The notes under the pieces were generated by a model. It was not told where the DNA came from, searched no databases, and saw nothing but the letters and a program-made list of their open reading frames with translations. Source: SVEL01 sp045126215 (lineage in GTDB: Bacteria > Bacillota > Clostridia > Lachnospirales > Lachnospiraceae). Taken from it: a DNA stretch of 19,700 bases. Position numbers and translations under genes: made by a program. Positions 1 to 8,133 of this stretch are shown piece after piece. The stretch lies in the NCBI GenBank assembly GCA_045126215.1, contig JBGVOD010000046.1, positions 1-19,700 of the forward strand. Reading direction: 5' to 3'. The first letter of the stretch is position 1. Each line of letters opens with the position of its first letter.

Positions 1-695
1 GAGATGAATTAAGAATTGGTCAGATTTTAAATAATTTTTTATCAAATGCGTGCAAATTTACTTCCATTGGAAAAATAATGTTAGAAGTAGCAAAGACCAG
101 CCAGATTGAGAACAAAATGGAACTGTTTTTCCTTGTGGTTGATACAGGTATAGGTATTGATAAAGCAGATCAGGATAAATTGTTTAAGAGCTTTTCACAG
201 GTTGATGCATCAATAACAAGAAATTACGGTGGAACAGGACTTGGACTTAATATTTCAAAACAGCTTATTGAGCAGATGGGGGGAACTGTAAATCTTCAAA
301 GTGAGATTGGAAAAGGAAGTACTTTTTCATTCAATATCTGGGTAGAAGTTAAAGAAAGTGATATAAGAGATGGTGCTGTAAATGAAAATGCAGATGAAAT
401 AATGAAAAAGCTTGCATCACTTTCAGCAAATGATAAAGATGAAAAAATATGGGAATATGGAACAGATGAAAATTTATCTGAAATTAACAAAAAAATTTCA
501 AAACTTATGTTGTGTATTGATATGGGCAATTGGGATAAAGCAGAGTCTTTTATGGAAACAATAAGAATGCTTACAAAAGATGCAGAAAAAGATATTAAAA
601 CTACAGTTTTAAAATTAAAAATGGCAGTTCAAAAAGAGGACTATGATAAATCCATTGCTGCAGTCGAAACCCTTAAGGAAATAGTTGATAAATAA
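1..695 (+). CDS. Sensor histidine kinase, C-terminal part (cut by left edge)
   Basis: The reading frame is open from base 3, so the gene starts outside the window. The visible 230 residues begin with the N box of a HATPase_c domain (LNNFLSNACKFT, bases about 27-62). The G1 box DTGIGI (141-158), the F box and the G2 box GGTGLGLNISKQL (about 229-267) follow. This is the ATP-binding half of a histidine kinase, and all nucleotide-binding motifs look intact. After the catalytic domain there is no receiver and no Hpt. Instead there is a charged linker and a helical tail (about 470-695) ending in a segment like LKMAVQKEDYDKS. That tail resembles the extreme C-terminus of the hybrid kinase at 8134-10944. 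The next gene, a receiver protein, starts 11 nt downstream and could be its phosphorylation partner. The sensor part is not visible, so the stimulus is unknown. Confidence 0.93.
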   Translation, partial: DELRIGQILNNFLSNACKFTSIGKIMLEVAKTSQIENKMELFFLVVDTGIGIDKADQDKLFKSFSQVDASITRNYGGTGLGLNISKQLIEQMGGTVNLQSEIGKGSTFSFNIWVEVKESDIRDGAVNENADEIMKKLASLSANDKDEKIWEYGTDENLSEINKKISKLMLCIDMGNWDKAESFMETIRMLTKDAEKDIKTTVLKLKMAVQKEDYDKSIAAVETLKEIVDK

Positions 696-706
696 GGTAT
701 TTACAT

Positions 707-1753
707 ATGGAACAAAACGAAAAAATAAAAGTGCTTATTGTTGATGATGTTGATAGTAATAGATTTACACTTAGAGATATAGTTAAAGATATGGGATATC
801 AGCCAATTCTTGCAGAAAATGGTGAACAGGCTTTAAAGATTATTAATCGTTTTCAGGTGAGATTGATTCTGCTTGATGTTGCTATGCCAATAATGGATGG
901 TTATGAATTATGCAGAATATTAAAACACAATCCTGATAAAAGAGATATTCCGGTAATTTTTATTTCAGCATTTGATGATCCTGAAGATATAGTAAAAGGT
1001 TTTGAACTTGGTGGAGAAGATTATATCACAAAGCCATTCATAAAAGAGGTTGTAAATGCGCGAATAGCAGTTCATATGAAGGCTATTGAATCAAGCAGAA
1101 ATATGCATGATATCAATCTTAGATTACAGACATCACTAACAAACCATATGAATCAGATGGAAAGTGAGAAAAGAAATGTTTTATATGCAATGATAAGAAT
1201 ACTTAGAGAAGCAGCATTTTATGATGCAGATGAAATGAACAGACTAAGCGAAAATTGCAGAATATTTTCAGAAGCATTACAGCTTACTATAGAATATGGA
1301 GATGATATTTCTGATAACTTCCTTGATTTAATTGAAGTTTTATGTATGCTTCGTGATCTTGGACTGATATCTGTTCCAACAGAGTTAGCGAGAAAAGAAA
1401 ATAGAACTGAAGAGGAAGAGAAAAAACTTGGAATGCAAACAAAGGTAGCTGTAGAAATACTTGAAGATATTAAGAAGAACACAGACTATAACGATTCTGT
1501 AAATATGGCTATTGAAATTGCTGGCTCCTATCTTGAAAAGTTCGATGGAACAGGATATCCAAATGGACTAATGGCTGATGAGATTCCTTTGTCGGCACAG
1601 GTTGTTTCAATTATTTCGGAATTCAACAGAAAGACGAAAGATAAAAATGCAGATATAAATAAAGCTTTGGAAGAGATACAAAGTGAGGCAGGAAGAAAGT
1701 TTAATCCTATATTGGTAGAGGTAATATTAAAGATTGGGAAAAGATTAAAATAA
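707..1753 (+). CDS. Response regulator: receiver plus degenerate HD-GYP domain
   Basis: The protein has 348 residues. Residues 7-125 form a receiver domain with the acidic pair D13/D14, phosphoacceptor D57 (LLDVAMPIMDG), S87 and K109 (ITKPF), so phosphorylation is expected. A helical linker (about 126-155) leads to a region that follows the HD-GYP phosphodiesterase fold. The catalytic HD becomes R216-D217 in MLRDLGLISVP, where the family has HDIGK. The HHE motif becomes Y275-L276-E277, and the later aspartate of the aDvfdAl segment is gone. The GYP signature (DGTGYPNGL, 280-288) and the G-x-x-FNP end are kept. HD-GYP enzymes hydrolyse cyclic di-GMP using metal-bound histidines. With those missing, hydrolysis is unlikely, and binding of a nucleotide or a GGDEF partner is a possible role. 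The start codon has an AAGG site about 10 nt upstream. Eleven nt separate it from the kinase gene before it, suggesting a cognate pair. Confidence 0.9.
   Translation: MEQNEKIKVLIVDDVDSNRFTLRDIVKDMGYQPILAENGEQALKIINRFQVRLILLDVAMPIMDGYELCRILKHNPDKRDIPVIFISAFDDPEDIVKGFELGGEDYITKPFIKEVVNARIAVHMKAIESSRNMHDINLRLQTSLTNHMNQMESEKRNVLYAMIRILREAAFYDADEMNRLSENCRIFSEALQLTIEYGDDISDNFLDLIEVLCMLRDLGLISVPTELARKENRTEEEEKKLGMQTKVAVEILEDIKKNTDYNDSVNMAIEIAGSYLEKFDGTGYPNGLMADEIPLSAQVVSIISEFNRKTKDKNADINKALEEIQSEAGRKFNPILVEVILKIGKRLK
1150..1750 (+). other. Degenerate HD-GYP domain region
   Basis: This is the C-terminal half of the receiver protein at 707-1753. It keeps the length, spacing and GYP loop of HD-GYP domains but has lost the histidines that bind the metal centre (R216, Y275, L276 at ligand positions; Q244 or T245 near the third). 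The family assignment rests on the preserved DGTGYPNGL loop and the flanking helices. Confidence 0.75.
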
Positions 1754-1781
1754 TGGTTTAATCTTTTATACGGGTAGCAAA

Positions 1782-2597
1782 ATGACTGATGAAGAATTTA
1801 GAAGAATATATATTTTTTTGAAAAATAAATATGGAATCGACATGAGCAGAAAAAAAGAAATTGTAAAAGGTAGACTTGACAATTATGTTTCAAACATGGG
1901 ATTTCAAAGTTATATGGACTATATGAATTCTGTTGAAAGTGATGTAACTGGCAAACTTGAAAGTGAATTAGTTGATATGCTTACAACAAATCATACTTTT
2001 TTTATGCGGGAAGAAGAACATTTTGATTATCTAAAAAATGTTGTACTACCGTATTGGAAGAAAAAGCTGGAATTAAAAAAAGATATATGCATATGGTGTG
2101 GAGCATCATCTACAGGAGAAGAACCATATGTATTGGCAATGGTTGTTTCAGACTTTTTTGGTCTTGAACAAAAGAGTTGGGATACAACAATTCTTGCTAC
2201 GGATGTTTCGACAGCTGCATTAAGCACAGCGGTTGCAGGTATGTATACAACAGAGCAGGTTAGTAAGATTCCGGATACATGGAAGAGAAGATATATGAAA
2301 AATAAGATGGGAACAGATATTTATGAGATGAGTGAAGATATAAAAAGACAGGTTTTATTCAGGCAATTCAATCTTATGTCGCCTTTTCCGTTTAGAAAGA
2401 AAATGCATATTATTTTCTTAAGAAATGTAATGATATATTTTAATGCTGAAGATAAGACAAATCTATTAAAGAAAATATATGATTTGCTGGAACCAGGTGG
2501 ATATTTATTTATCGGTAAGACAGAGACAATAGAGAGAGATAAAGTTCCTTTTGAACTGATTCATCCATCAATATTTAGAAAACCGGAAAGAGGATAA
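1782..2597 (+). CDS. cheR: Chemotaxis protein methyltransferase CheR
   Basis: CheR uses S-adenosylmethionine to methylate glutamates on chemoreceptor signalling helices, the adding half of sensory adaptation. The 271-residue length is normal. The N-terminal helical domain (residues 1-65) is followed by the family motif TTNHTFFMREEEHF (68-81). The SAM-binding loop WCGASSTGEEPY (105-116) is clear, and NVMIYFN near residue 220 matches the conserved NV.IYF motif. There is no C-terminal TPR extension. No receptor-tethering pentapeptide is seen on either receptor in the window, so CheR probably works without tethering. It lies 28 nt after the HD-GYP-like regulator and 3 nt before cheB, as in a chemosensory operon. 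The start ATG at 1782 has only a weak ribosome site (GGGTAG), but no better in-frame start is evident. Confidence 0.97.
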   Translation: MTDEEFRRIYIFLKNKYGIDMSRKKEIVKGRLDNYVSNMGFQSYMDYMNSVESDVTGKLESELVDMLTTNHTFFMREEEHFDYLKNVVLPYWKKKLELKKDICIWCGASSTGEEPYVLAMVVSDFFGLEQKSWDTTILATDVSTAALSTAVAGMYTTEQVSKIPDTWKRRYMKNKMGTDIYEMSEDIKRQVLFRQFNLMSPFPFRKKMHIIFLRNVMIYFNAEDKTNLLKKIYDLLEPGGYLFIGKTETIERDKVPFELIHPSIFRKPERG

Positions 2598-2600
2598 AAG

Positions 2601-3635
2601 ATGAAAAAGATAAGAGTTCTTATTGTAGAAGATTCTCTTGTGTTTAGAGAATTATTAGTTAAAAATTTGAATCTTGAAGAGGATATAGAAATCGTTGCTG
2701 TAGCATCAGATCCCTATGAAGCGCGAGATAAAATTATAGAATATAAACCGGATGTAATGACACTTGATATCGAGCTTCCAAGAATGGATGGTATTGAGTT
2801 TCTAAGAAAGCTGATGCCACAGTATCCGATGCCGGTTGTTATGATTAGTTCACTAAGCGATAAAGTATTTGATGCTCTTAGAGCAGGAGCAGTGGATTTC
2901 GTGGCAAAGCCTCAGGTTACAAATAGAGAGATGATTGCAGAGTTTATTAAAAAAGAGCTTCCATCAAAGATAAGAATTGCCTCTATGGCAAAGTTATATA
3001 AAAACAGATTTGCATCAAAAATAGTAAAGGATGTAGAAGATGAAAATGAAGTGAGCTGTAATGATAAGCTGATTGCAATAGGTGCTTCAACAGGAGGAAC
3101 GGAGGCAACGGCAAGAATACTTGAACAGCTGGGAAGTGATTTGCCAGGTATAGTAATTGTTCAGCATATGCCTGCGGGATTTACGAAAATGTATGCAAAC
3201 AGACTGAACAGTCAAAGTAAATTAAATGTTAAAGAGGCAAAAACAGGAGATATAGTGATGCCTGGATGTGCATATGTGGCACCTGGAGGTGATGCACATA
3301 TGGAAATTGTAAGAGTAAATGATAATTATCAAATTATGATGAAAAAAGGACAGAAAGTTAATGGTCATTCTCCATCTGTAGAGGTGCTATTTAATTCGGT
3401 TGCAAAGACTGCTGGAAAAAACGCCATTGGAATAATACTTACTGGAATGGGTGGAGATGGAGCAAAGGGACTGCTTGAAATGAGGCAAAAAGGTGCAAGG
3501 ACTATTGGTCAGGATGAATCGACCTGTGTGGTTTATGGTATGCCAAGAGTTGCTTATGAAATTGGAGCAGTAGAATATCAGGAAAAGTTGGAAAATATAC
3601 CTGGAAAGATTTACAGAGTATTAAAAAATATGTGA
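2601..3635 (+). CDS. cheB: Chemotaxis response regulator / protein-glutamate methylesterase CheB
   Basis: CheB removes methyl groups from receptor glutamates (and deamidates glutamines) when phosphorylated by CheA, closing the adaptation loop. The 344 residues hold an N-terminal receiver with D11, phosphoacceptor D56 (LDIELPRMDG) and K103 (AKP). A linker (about 120-152) leads to the CheB esterase domain. The catalytic triad is visible: S163 in GASTGG, H189 in QHMP, and D286 in GMGGDGAKG. Everything expected for an active enzyme is present, at the usual family length. The gene sits 3 nt after cheR, with its ribosome site (GAGG) inside the end of cheR, which points to translational coupling. 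It is followed directly by a stand-alone receiver gene. Confidence 0.97.
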   Translation: MKKIRVLIVEDSLVFRELLVKNLNLEEDIEIVAVASDPYEARDKIIEYKPDVMTLDIELPRMDGIEFLRKLMPQYPMPVVMISSLSDKVFDALRAGAVDFVAKPQVTNREMIAEFIKKELPSKIRIASMAKLYKNRFASKIVKDVEDENEVSCNDKLIAIGASTGGTEATARILEQLGSDLPGIVIVQHMPAGFTKMYANRLNSQSKLNVKEAKTGDIVMPGCAYVAPGGDAHMEIVRVNDNYQIMMKKGQKVNGHSPSVEVLFNSVAKTAGKNAIGIILTGMGGDGAKGLLEMRQKGARTIGQDESTCVVYGMPRVAYEIGAVEYQEKLENIPGKIYRVLKNM

Positions 3636-3640
3636 GGTGA
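3634..3640 (+). promoter_or_regulatory. Ribosome binding site that fixes the receiver gene start
   Basis: GAGGTGA overlaps the cheB stop codon (TGA at 3633-3635) and sits 5 nt before ATG 3646. It supports ATG 3646 over GTG 3637 and suggests translational coupling with cheB. Confidence 0.8.
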
Positions 3641-3645
3641 AGAAT

Positions 3646-4041
3646 ATGAAAATTTTGTTAGCGGAAGATGATTATGTAACAAGAAAAGCTATGGACAGTT
3701 TTTTGTCAAAGTATGGTGAATGTGATGTTACTGTAGATGGTATGGAGGCTGTTGATGCTTTTCTGTTGGCAATGGAAGAGGAAGAACCATATGATTTGGT
3801 TTGCCTGGATATTATGATGCCAGTAATGGATGGATATCAGGCATTGGTTGCCATTAGAAATATCGAGAAACAAAAAGATATTCCAGCTGATAAGGGTGCA
3901 AAAGTTATTATGACAACAGCCCTTAATGATGAAAAAAATGTAAAGATGGCATTTGAACTTGGATGTACGGTTTATTCGGGAAAACCAATTGACCAGCCTA
4001 GATTTGAACAGGCATTAAAGAAGTTAGGATTAATAGAATAG
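3646..4041 (+). CDS. Stand-alone CheY-like response regulator
   Basis: The product is a 131-residue single receiver domain without an output domain. It has the acidic pair in LLAEDD, the phosphoacceptor aspartate in CLDIMMPVMDG, the switch threonine in MTTA and the conserved lysine in GKPI. I chose ATG 3646 because the site GAGGTGA (3634-3640) lies 5 nt upstream; the in-frame GTG at 3637 overlaps that site. It lies between cheB and cheA, so CheA is the likely phosphodonor. The style (KYGECDVTVDG, a longer loop before MTTA) recalls receivers found in non-flagellar or alternative chemosensory clusters more than canonical FliM-binding CheY. That is a resemblance from memory, and I do not assign the cheY symbol. 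Its output could be a motor, pilus, kinase or phosphate sink. Confidence 0.93.
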   Translation: MKILLAEDDYVTRKAMDSFLSKYGECDVTVDGMEAVDAFLLAMEEEEPYDLVCLDIMMPVMDGYQALVAIRNIEKQKDIPADKGAKVIMTTALNDEKNVKMAFELGCTVYSGKPIDQPRFEQALKKLGLIE

Positions 4042-4053
4042 TGGGGGTAGAAT

Positions 4054-6207
4054 ATGGCTGAAGAATTTAGTCTTGATGGCATGCTTGACATATATTTGTT
4101 TGAGAATAGTCAGCTCCTTGAAAAGTTGCAGGAAATAGTTCTTGAACAAAAAGATGCGGAATGCTTTGATGAAGATGCTATAAATGAGATATTCAGAATA
4201 ATGCATACCATAAAAGGTTCATCAGGTGTAATGATGTTTGAAGATATTGCATCACTCGCACATAAGTTGGAAGATGTTTTCTATTATTTAAGAGAAACAC
4301 ATCCCCAAAATGTTCCGCACCTTGAACTTGTGGAACATGTTCTGGCTGTTGCAGATTTTATGCTTGCTGAAATGACAAAGCTTAATGATGGTGGACAGGC
4401 AGATGGAAGTTCAAAAGAACTTATAAGTAATCTTGATGATTTTCTTTCTTCTATTAAGGGAGAGTCCGATAGGAAGAAGGATGACGTTATAAAAGAAAAT
4501 GTCCATGAAGAGCCTACGCAGTTTTATTTGGCACCTATGGCCACAACAAGCAGCAAATTTTTTAAGATTTACATTACATATAGTGACGGAATACAACTTG
4601 CAAATGTACATGCATATAAAATCGTATATTCATTAAAAGAAATCGCAGAGGATTTATTATATTCACCGGAAGATATACTGACAAATGAAAAAAGTGCTGA
4701 TGAAATCGCAGAAAACGGATTTAAAATCTTACTTCAGACTCAAAGCGAAGAAGCTGATATAAGAGAACTTATCAAAGAAGGTTATGATATCAAGAAGGTT
4801 GAAATAACTGAATGTACATCAAAAGAATTTGGTATGGGATTTGCAGCATTTGGTTCAGAAATACTTATTGATCTGGATTCAAGTGTTGAAGATATTGAAA
4901 AAGAAGCACAGAAAGCAGAAGCAGGTGAACCGGCAAAAAAAGAGGAAAAGAACATTGCGCCTGGTGACTTTGTCATTGAATCAAAAGAACCTGGAAAACA
5001 AAAAACACTTGCAAAAGATAAACCTAAAAAACAGGATAAAGCAACTTTTATAAGTGTTGATGTTGCAAAAATGGATATGCTTATGGATTTGATTGGAGAG
5101 CTTGTTATCTCAGAATCAGTTGTTTTGCAAAATCCGGATTTGCAGGTACCTGGATTGAAACTTGATAATTTCAATAAAGCTGCGGGACAGATGACAAAGA
5201 TATCTACCGATTTGCAGAATGTTATTATGAGTATGAGAATGGTTCCTCTTACAACGACATTCCAGAAGATGAACAGAATAGTATTTGATGCATCAAGAAA
5301 AGTTGGTAAAGATGTAGAGTTTGAAATGATAGGTGATACTACAGAGGTGGACAAAAATATTATAGAACATATTTCAGATCCACTTATGCATCTTGTAAGA
5401 AATTCTGTTGATCATGGTATTGAACCGAATGAAGAGAGAAAGAACAAAGGTAAAGATACAAAAGGAAAAGTTACATTATCTGCTAAAACAGAATCAGGAA
5501 AAGTTTGGATTAGTGTTCAGGATAATGGTGCAGGACTTGATAGAGAAAAAATATTAAAGAAAGCCAGAAAACAGGGGCTTCTTGATTATACAAGAGACGA
5601 CGATTCGTATACAGATAAGGAAGTATATCAGTTTATTACTTTGCCTGGATTTTCGACTAATGAAAAAGTAACGGAATTGTCAGGTCGTGGTGTTGGAATG
5701 GATGTAGTTGTTTCAAATATTACGGCAATCGGAGGAGCACTTGAGATAGAAAGTGTACCTGGAGAAGGAAGTACAATGACTCTTAAAATTCCACTTACAC
5801 TTGCAATTATTGACGGAATTGTAATGCATGTGGGAGATACAAAGTTTGTTATCGAAACAGGAATGGTAAAAGAATTTGTAGGTCTTAGAGGAAATAGAAT
5901 CATAAGACAGCCAAGTGGAAAAGAGTTTGTAATGATTCGAGGAGATGGATATCCTGTCTTAAGACTTGATAAATGGTATCATATTGGTGGTGCAAGAAAA
6001 GATGATGAAGAATGTATGTTGGTTGTTATTGAGGTAGAAAAGAAAACAATCTGTTTACTTGTAGATTCTCTTCGAGGCAAGCAGGAAATTGTTGTTAAAC
6101 CGATACCATCATACGTAAAGAAAGTAAAAGGAATTTCTGGTTGTACTCAATTAGGAGATGGTAGCATAGCATTGATTCTTGATGCAGCCGGACTCATCGA
6201 TTCATAA
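4054..6207 (+). CDS. cheA: Chemotaxis sensor kinase CheA
   Basis: CheA is the histidine kinase of chemosensory arrays. It autophosphorylates on its Hpt domain and passes phosphate to receiver proteins and CheB. The 717 residues show P1 (Hpt) with phosphoacceptor H51 in MHTIKGSSG. A P2-like receiver-docking domain lies around residues 168-252. A Lys/Glu/Ala-rich linker (about 285-328) is followed by the P3 dimerisation helices (about 330-390), starting near DMLMDLIGELV. P4, the ATP-binding domain, has the N box LVRNSVDHGIE (about 446-456), QDNGAGLD and SGRGVGMDVV. A CheW-like P5 domain (about 575-715) ends the protein. All catalytic motifs are intact and the length is normal. GGGGGT (4044-4049) precedes the start. 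It lies 12 nt after the receiver gene and 40 nt before cheW. Confidence 0.98.
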   Translation: MAEEFSLDGMLDIYLFENSQLLEKLQEIVLEQKDAECFDEDAINEIFRIMHTIKGSSGVMMFEDIASLAHKLEDVFYYLRETHPQNVPHLELVEHVLAVADFMLAEMTKLNDGGQADGSSKELISNLDDFLSSIKGESDRKKDDVIKENVHEEPTQFYLAPMATTSSKFFKIYITYSDGIQLANVHAYKIVYSLKEIAEDLLYSPEDILTNEKSADEIAENGFKILLQTQSEEADIRELIKEGYDIKKVEITECTSKEFGMGFAAFGSEILIDLDSSVEDIEKEAQKAEAGEPAKKEEKNIAPGDFVIESKEPGKQKTLAKDKPKKQDKATFISVDVAKMDMLMDLIGELVISESVVLQNPDLQVPGLKLDNFNKAAGQMTKISTDLQNVIMSMRMVPLTTTFQKMNRIVFDASRKVGKDVEFEMIGDTTEVDKNIIEHISDPLMHLVRNSVDHGIEPNEERKNKGKDTKGKVTLSAKTESGKVWISVQDNGAGLDREKILKKARKQGLLDYTRDDDSYTDKEVYQFITLPGFSTNEKVTELSGRGVGMDVVVSNITAIGGALEIESVPGEGSTMTLKIPLTLAIIDGIVMHVGDTKFVIETGMVKEFVGLRGNRIIRQPSGKEFVMIRGDGYPVLRLDKWYHIGGARKDDEECMLVVIEVEKKTICLLVDSLRGKQEIVVKPIPSYVKKVKGISGCTQLGDGSIALILDAAGLIDS

Positions 6208-6235
6208 TTCGACACAAAAAAGTCGTTCTTGAAAG

Positions 6236-6242
6236 AAAGGAG
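6236..6242 (+). promoter_or_regulatory. Strong ribosome binding site of cheW
   Basis: AAAGGAG lies 5 nt before ATG 6248, one of the best Shine-Dalgarno sites in the block. The 40-nt cheA-cheW gap otherwise contains only a very short inverted repeat (CGAC/GTCG, 6210-6225), too weak to call a terminator. Confidence 0.7.
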
Positions 6243-6247
6243 TAAAC

Positions 6248-6754
6248 ATGGAAGAGAAAGAAACGCAGGAAATACAGTCAGATAAATATGTAACATTTAA
6301 GTCTGGAAACGAGTATTTTGGAATAAAAATACAATATGTTAATGAGATAATTGTTTATCAGGAAATTACAGCAATTCCGGAAAGTGAATCATATGTAAAG
6401 GGGTTAATAAACCTAAGAGGAAAAATTATTCCTGTAATTGATGTAAGAATAAGATTTGGACAGGAGCCTGTTCCTTATACCGACAGGACTTGTATTATTG
6501 TATTGAATATTGGTGAAACGGTAGTAGGACTGATTGTTGAAAGAATAGCAGAAGTCGTTGAAATACCACAGAGTAATATTATTCCATCTCCGTCAATTGG
6601 AAAGATAGAAAATAATCATCATGTGTTTGTGCAGTCAATTGGAAAAGTTGGAGATTCTGTAAAGTTGCTGCTTGATACAGATAAGTTACTAAATGATGAT
6701 GATATTGCAGTCATTGAGAGTATAAATAATGAAACAGATGAAAAGGATGTGTAA
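6248..6754 (+). CDS. cheW: Chemotaxis coupling protein CheW
   Basis: CheW is the small scaffold that joins chemoreceptor tips to the P5 domain of CheA in the array. The 168-residue product is a single CheW domain. It shows the FKSGNEYFGIKI start strand, then VKGLINLRGKIIPVIDVR (about residues 54-71), the most conserved stretch, and VGLIVERIAEVVEI later. The C-terminal tail is acidic. It has no receiver domain, so it is CheW and not CheV. It sits between cheA and a chemoreceptor gene (4 bases before the receptor start), as expected for a co-expressed signalling core. Confidence 0.97.
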   Translation: MEEKETQEIQSDKYVTFKSGNEYFGIKIQYVNEIIVYQEITAIPESESYVKGLINLRGKIIPVIDVRIRFGQEPVPYTDRTCIIVLNIGETVVGLIVERIAEVVEIPQSNIIPSPSIGKIENNHHVFVQSIGKVGDSVKLLLDTDKLLNDDDIAVIESINNETDEKDV

Positions 6755-6757
6755 TTT

Positions 6758-8101
6758 ATGAGAGATTTAAAGATAAAAACAAAATTGATAACAGGTTTTA
6801 CAATAGCAATTGTTTTGTTTTATTCATCAATAGTTGCAGGATGTATTTTTGTATCAAAGTTTGCAGATGGTATTGAAAATCCTGAAAAGTATGCAAAGAT
6901 TTATACAGCTGTAGCACTTATTATTGGATTAATAATTGTTGTATTTACTATCTTTATGGAAGTTGAAATTATAAGAAGTATTGACAGACCTATTAAGAAA
7001 CTTATAAATTCAGCAAAAAAACTTGCAGTTGGTGATGTTGATTCAGACATTGAGTATTCAGCAAAAAATGAAATAGGTCAGTTAGGTGAAGAGTTTCAGT
7101 ATGTGATTGAAAATATCAGATATCAAACAGAGGTATCTGAAGAAGTGGCCCACGGAAATTTAACAGTTGATATAAAAGAAAAATCTGAAAATGACCGTCT
7201 GGGAAAGGCATTAAAGAAGCTTGTTGAAGAAAATAGAAATGCATTAATTGCTATTAATGATGCAGCTTTACAGGTAATGACATCTTCTAAAGAAGTTGCA
7301 AGTGCTAGTGAAGCTTTAGCCCAAGGCTCTACAGAACAGGCAAGTGCTATTGAAGAGATTACAGCATCTATTGATGATATCGCTACAAAAACAAAAGGAA
7401 ACGCAAAAGAGGCTACACAGGCAGCCGAACTTATGAGAGAAGCAAAGAAGAATGTTGATGAAGGAAAAAGACAGATGAAAGATATGATGGCTGCTATGCA
7501 GGACATTAATGATTCATCTGAAAGTATTTCAAAGATCATTAAAGTTATTGATGATATTGCATTCCAGACAAATATTTTAGCATTGAATGCAGCTGTAGAA
7601 GCTGCTAGAGCAGGAGAGGCAGGCAAAGGATTTGCTGTAGTTGCAGAAGAGGTAAGAAATCTTGCGGCAAAGAGCGCGGCTGCAGCAGCTGAAACAGCTG
7701 AACTTATAGAAGATTCAATTGCAAAGATTGAGAAAGGTTCAAAGATTGCATCAGAAACAGAAAAGGCTATCTCAATTATTACAAATGTTGTAGTTGAAAG
7801 TGAAAATATTGTTGAAGGGATTGCAGAGGCATCAAATTATCAGGCAACAGCTACAGAACAGGTTGATCAGGCGATTGAACAGGTTTCACAGGTTGTCCAG
7901 AATAATTCAGCAACCAGCGAAGAATGTGCTTCGTCAAGTATTGAATTATCAAATCAGGCAAGCAGAATGACAGAGCTTATATCTGTGTATAACCTTGGTA
8001 ACAAGACATCCTTTAAAGGAGATAGTACAAGGGAAAGTAGAAGAAATATAAATAGAAATGAACAAATTATTTCGCTTAATGGAAATTTTGGAAAATATTA
8101 A
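6758..8101 (+). CDS. Methyl-accepting chemotaxis protein without an extracytoplasmic sensor domain
   Basis: This is a chemoreceptor of 447 residues. Two membrane segments (about residues 12-34 and 48-70) are separated by only about 14-20 residues, so no ligand domain projects outside. They are followed by a HAMP domain (about 74-122) and a second HAMP-like unit (about 123-158, with HGNLTVDI). A long signalling coiled coil follows. The hairpin tip FQTNILALNAAVEAARAG starts at residue 269 and continues into the canonical FAVVAEEVRNLA. The C-terminal tail of about 34 polar residues has no CheR-binding pentapeptide. The input might be membrane state, a partner protein, or a cytoplasmic signal through the HAMP units. 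The neighbouring membrane-bound hybrid kinases are candidate partners, but that is inference. Confidence 0.95.
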   Translation: MRDLKIKTKLITGFTIAIVLFYSSIVAGCIFVSKFADGIENPEKYAKIYTAVALIIGLIIVVFTIFMEVEIIRSIDRPIKKLINSAKKLAVGDVDSDIEYSAKNEIGQLGEEFQYVIENIRYQTEVSEEVAHGNLTVDIKEKSENDRLGKALKKLVEENRNALIAINDAALQVMTSSKEVASASEALAQGSTEQASAIEEITASIDDIATKTKGNAKEATQAAELMREAKKNVDEGKRQMKDMMAAMQDINDSSESISKIIKVIDDIAFQTNILALNAAVEAARAGEAGKGFAVVAEEVRNLAAKSAAAAAETAELIEDSIAKIEKGSKIASETEKAISIITNVVVESENIVEGIAEASNYQATATEQVDQAIEQVSQVVQNNSATSEECASSSIELSNQASRMTELISVYNLGNKTSFKGDSTRESRRNINRNEQIISLNGNFGKY

Positions 8102-8120
8102 TTGAGAAAAAGAAGAGAAA

Positions 8121-8127
8121 AGAGGTG
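8121..8127 (+). promoter_or_regulatory. Ribosome binding site supporting a GTG start
   Basis: AGAGGTG lies 6 nt before GTG 8134. The in-frame GTG at 8125 overlaps this site, and the ATG at 8130 is in another frame that stops after 17 codons. GTG 8134 is therefore the best start for the following kinase. Confidence 0.6.
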
Positions 8128-8133
8128 ATATGC

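Noticed and set aside
4829..5053. + strand 74-codon Lys/Gln-rich frame inside cheA
   Set aside because: It is an out-of-frame reading of the P2-P3 linker of cheA, which is AAA/GAA-rich. It has no ribosome site and no recognisable domain.
4782..5354. 190-codon minus-strand frame opposite cheA
   Set aside because: Its Ser/Ile/Phe-rich composition mirrors the A-rich codons of the real gene on the other strand. The true frame has unambiguous CheA motifs. The same reasoning removes the minus-strand frames at 7123-7626, 17993-18403 and others.
6208..6247. Small inverted repeat CGAC/GTCG in the cheA-cheW gap
   Set aside because: Only four base pairs with an A-rich loop and no T-tract; too weak for a terminator or a regulatory structure.
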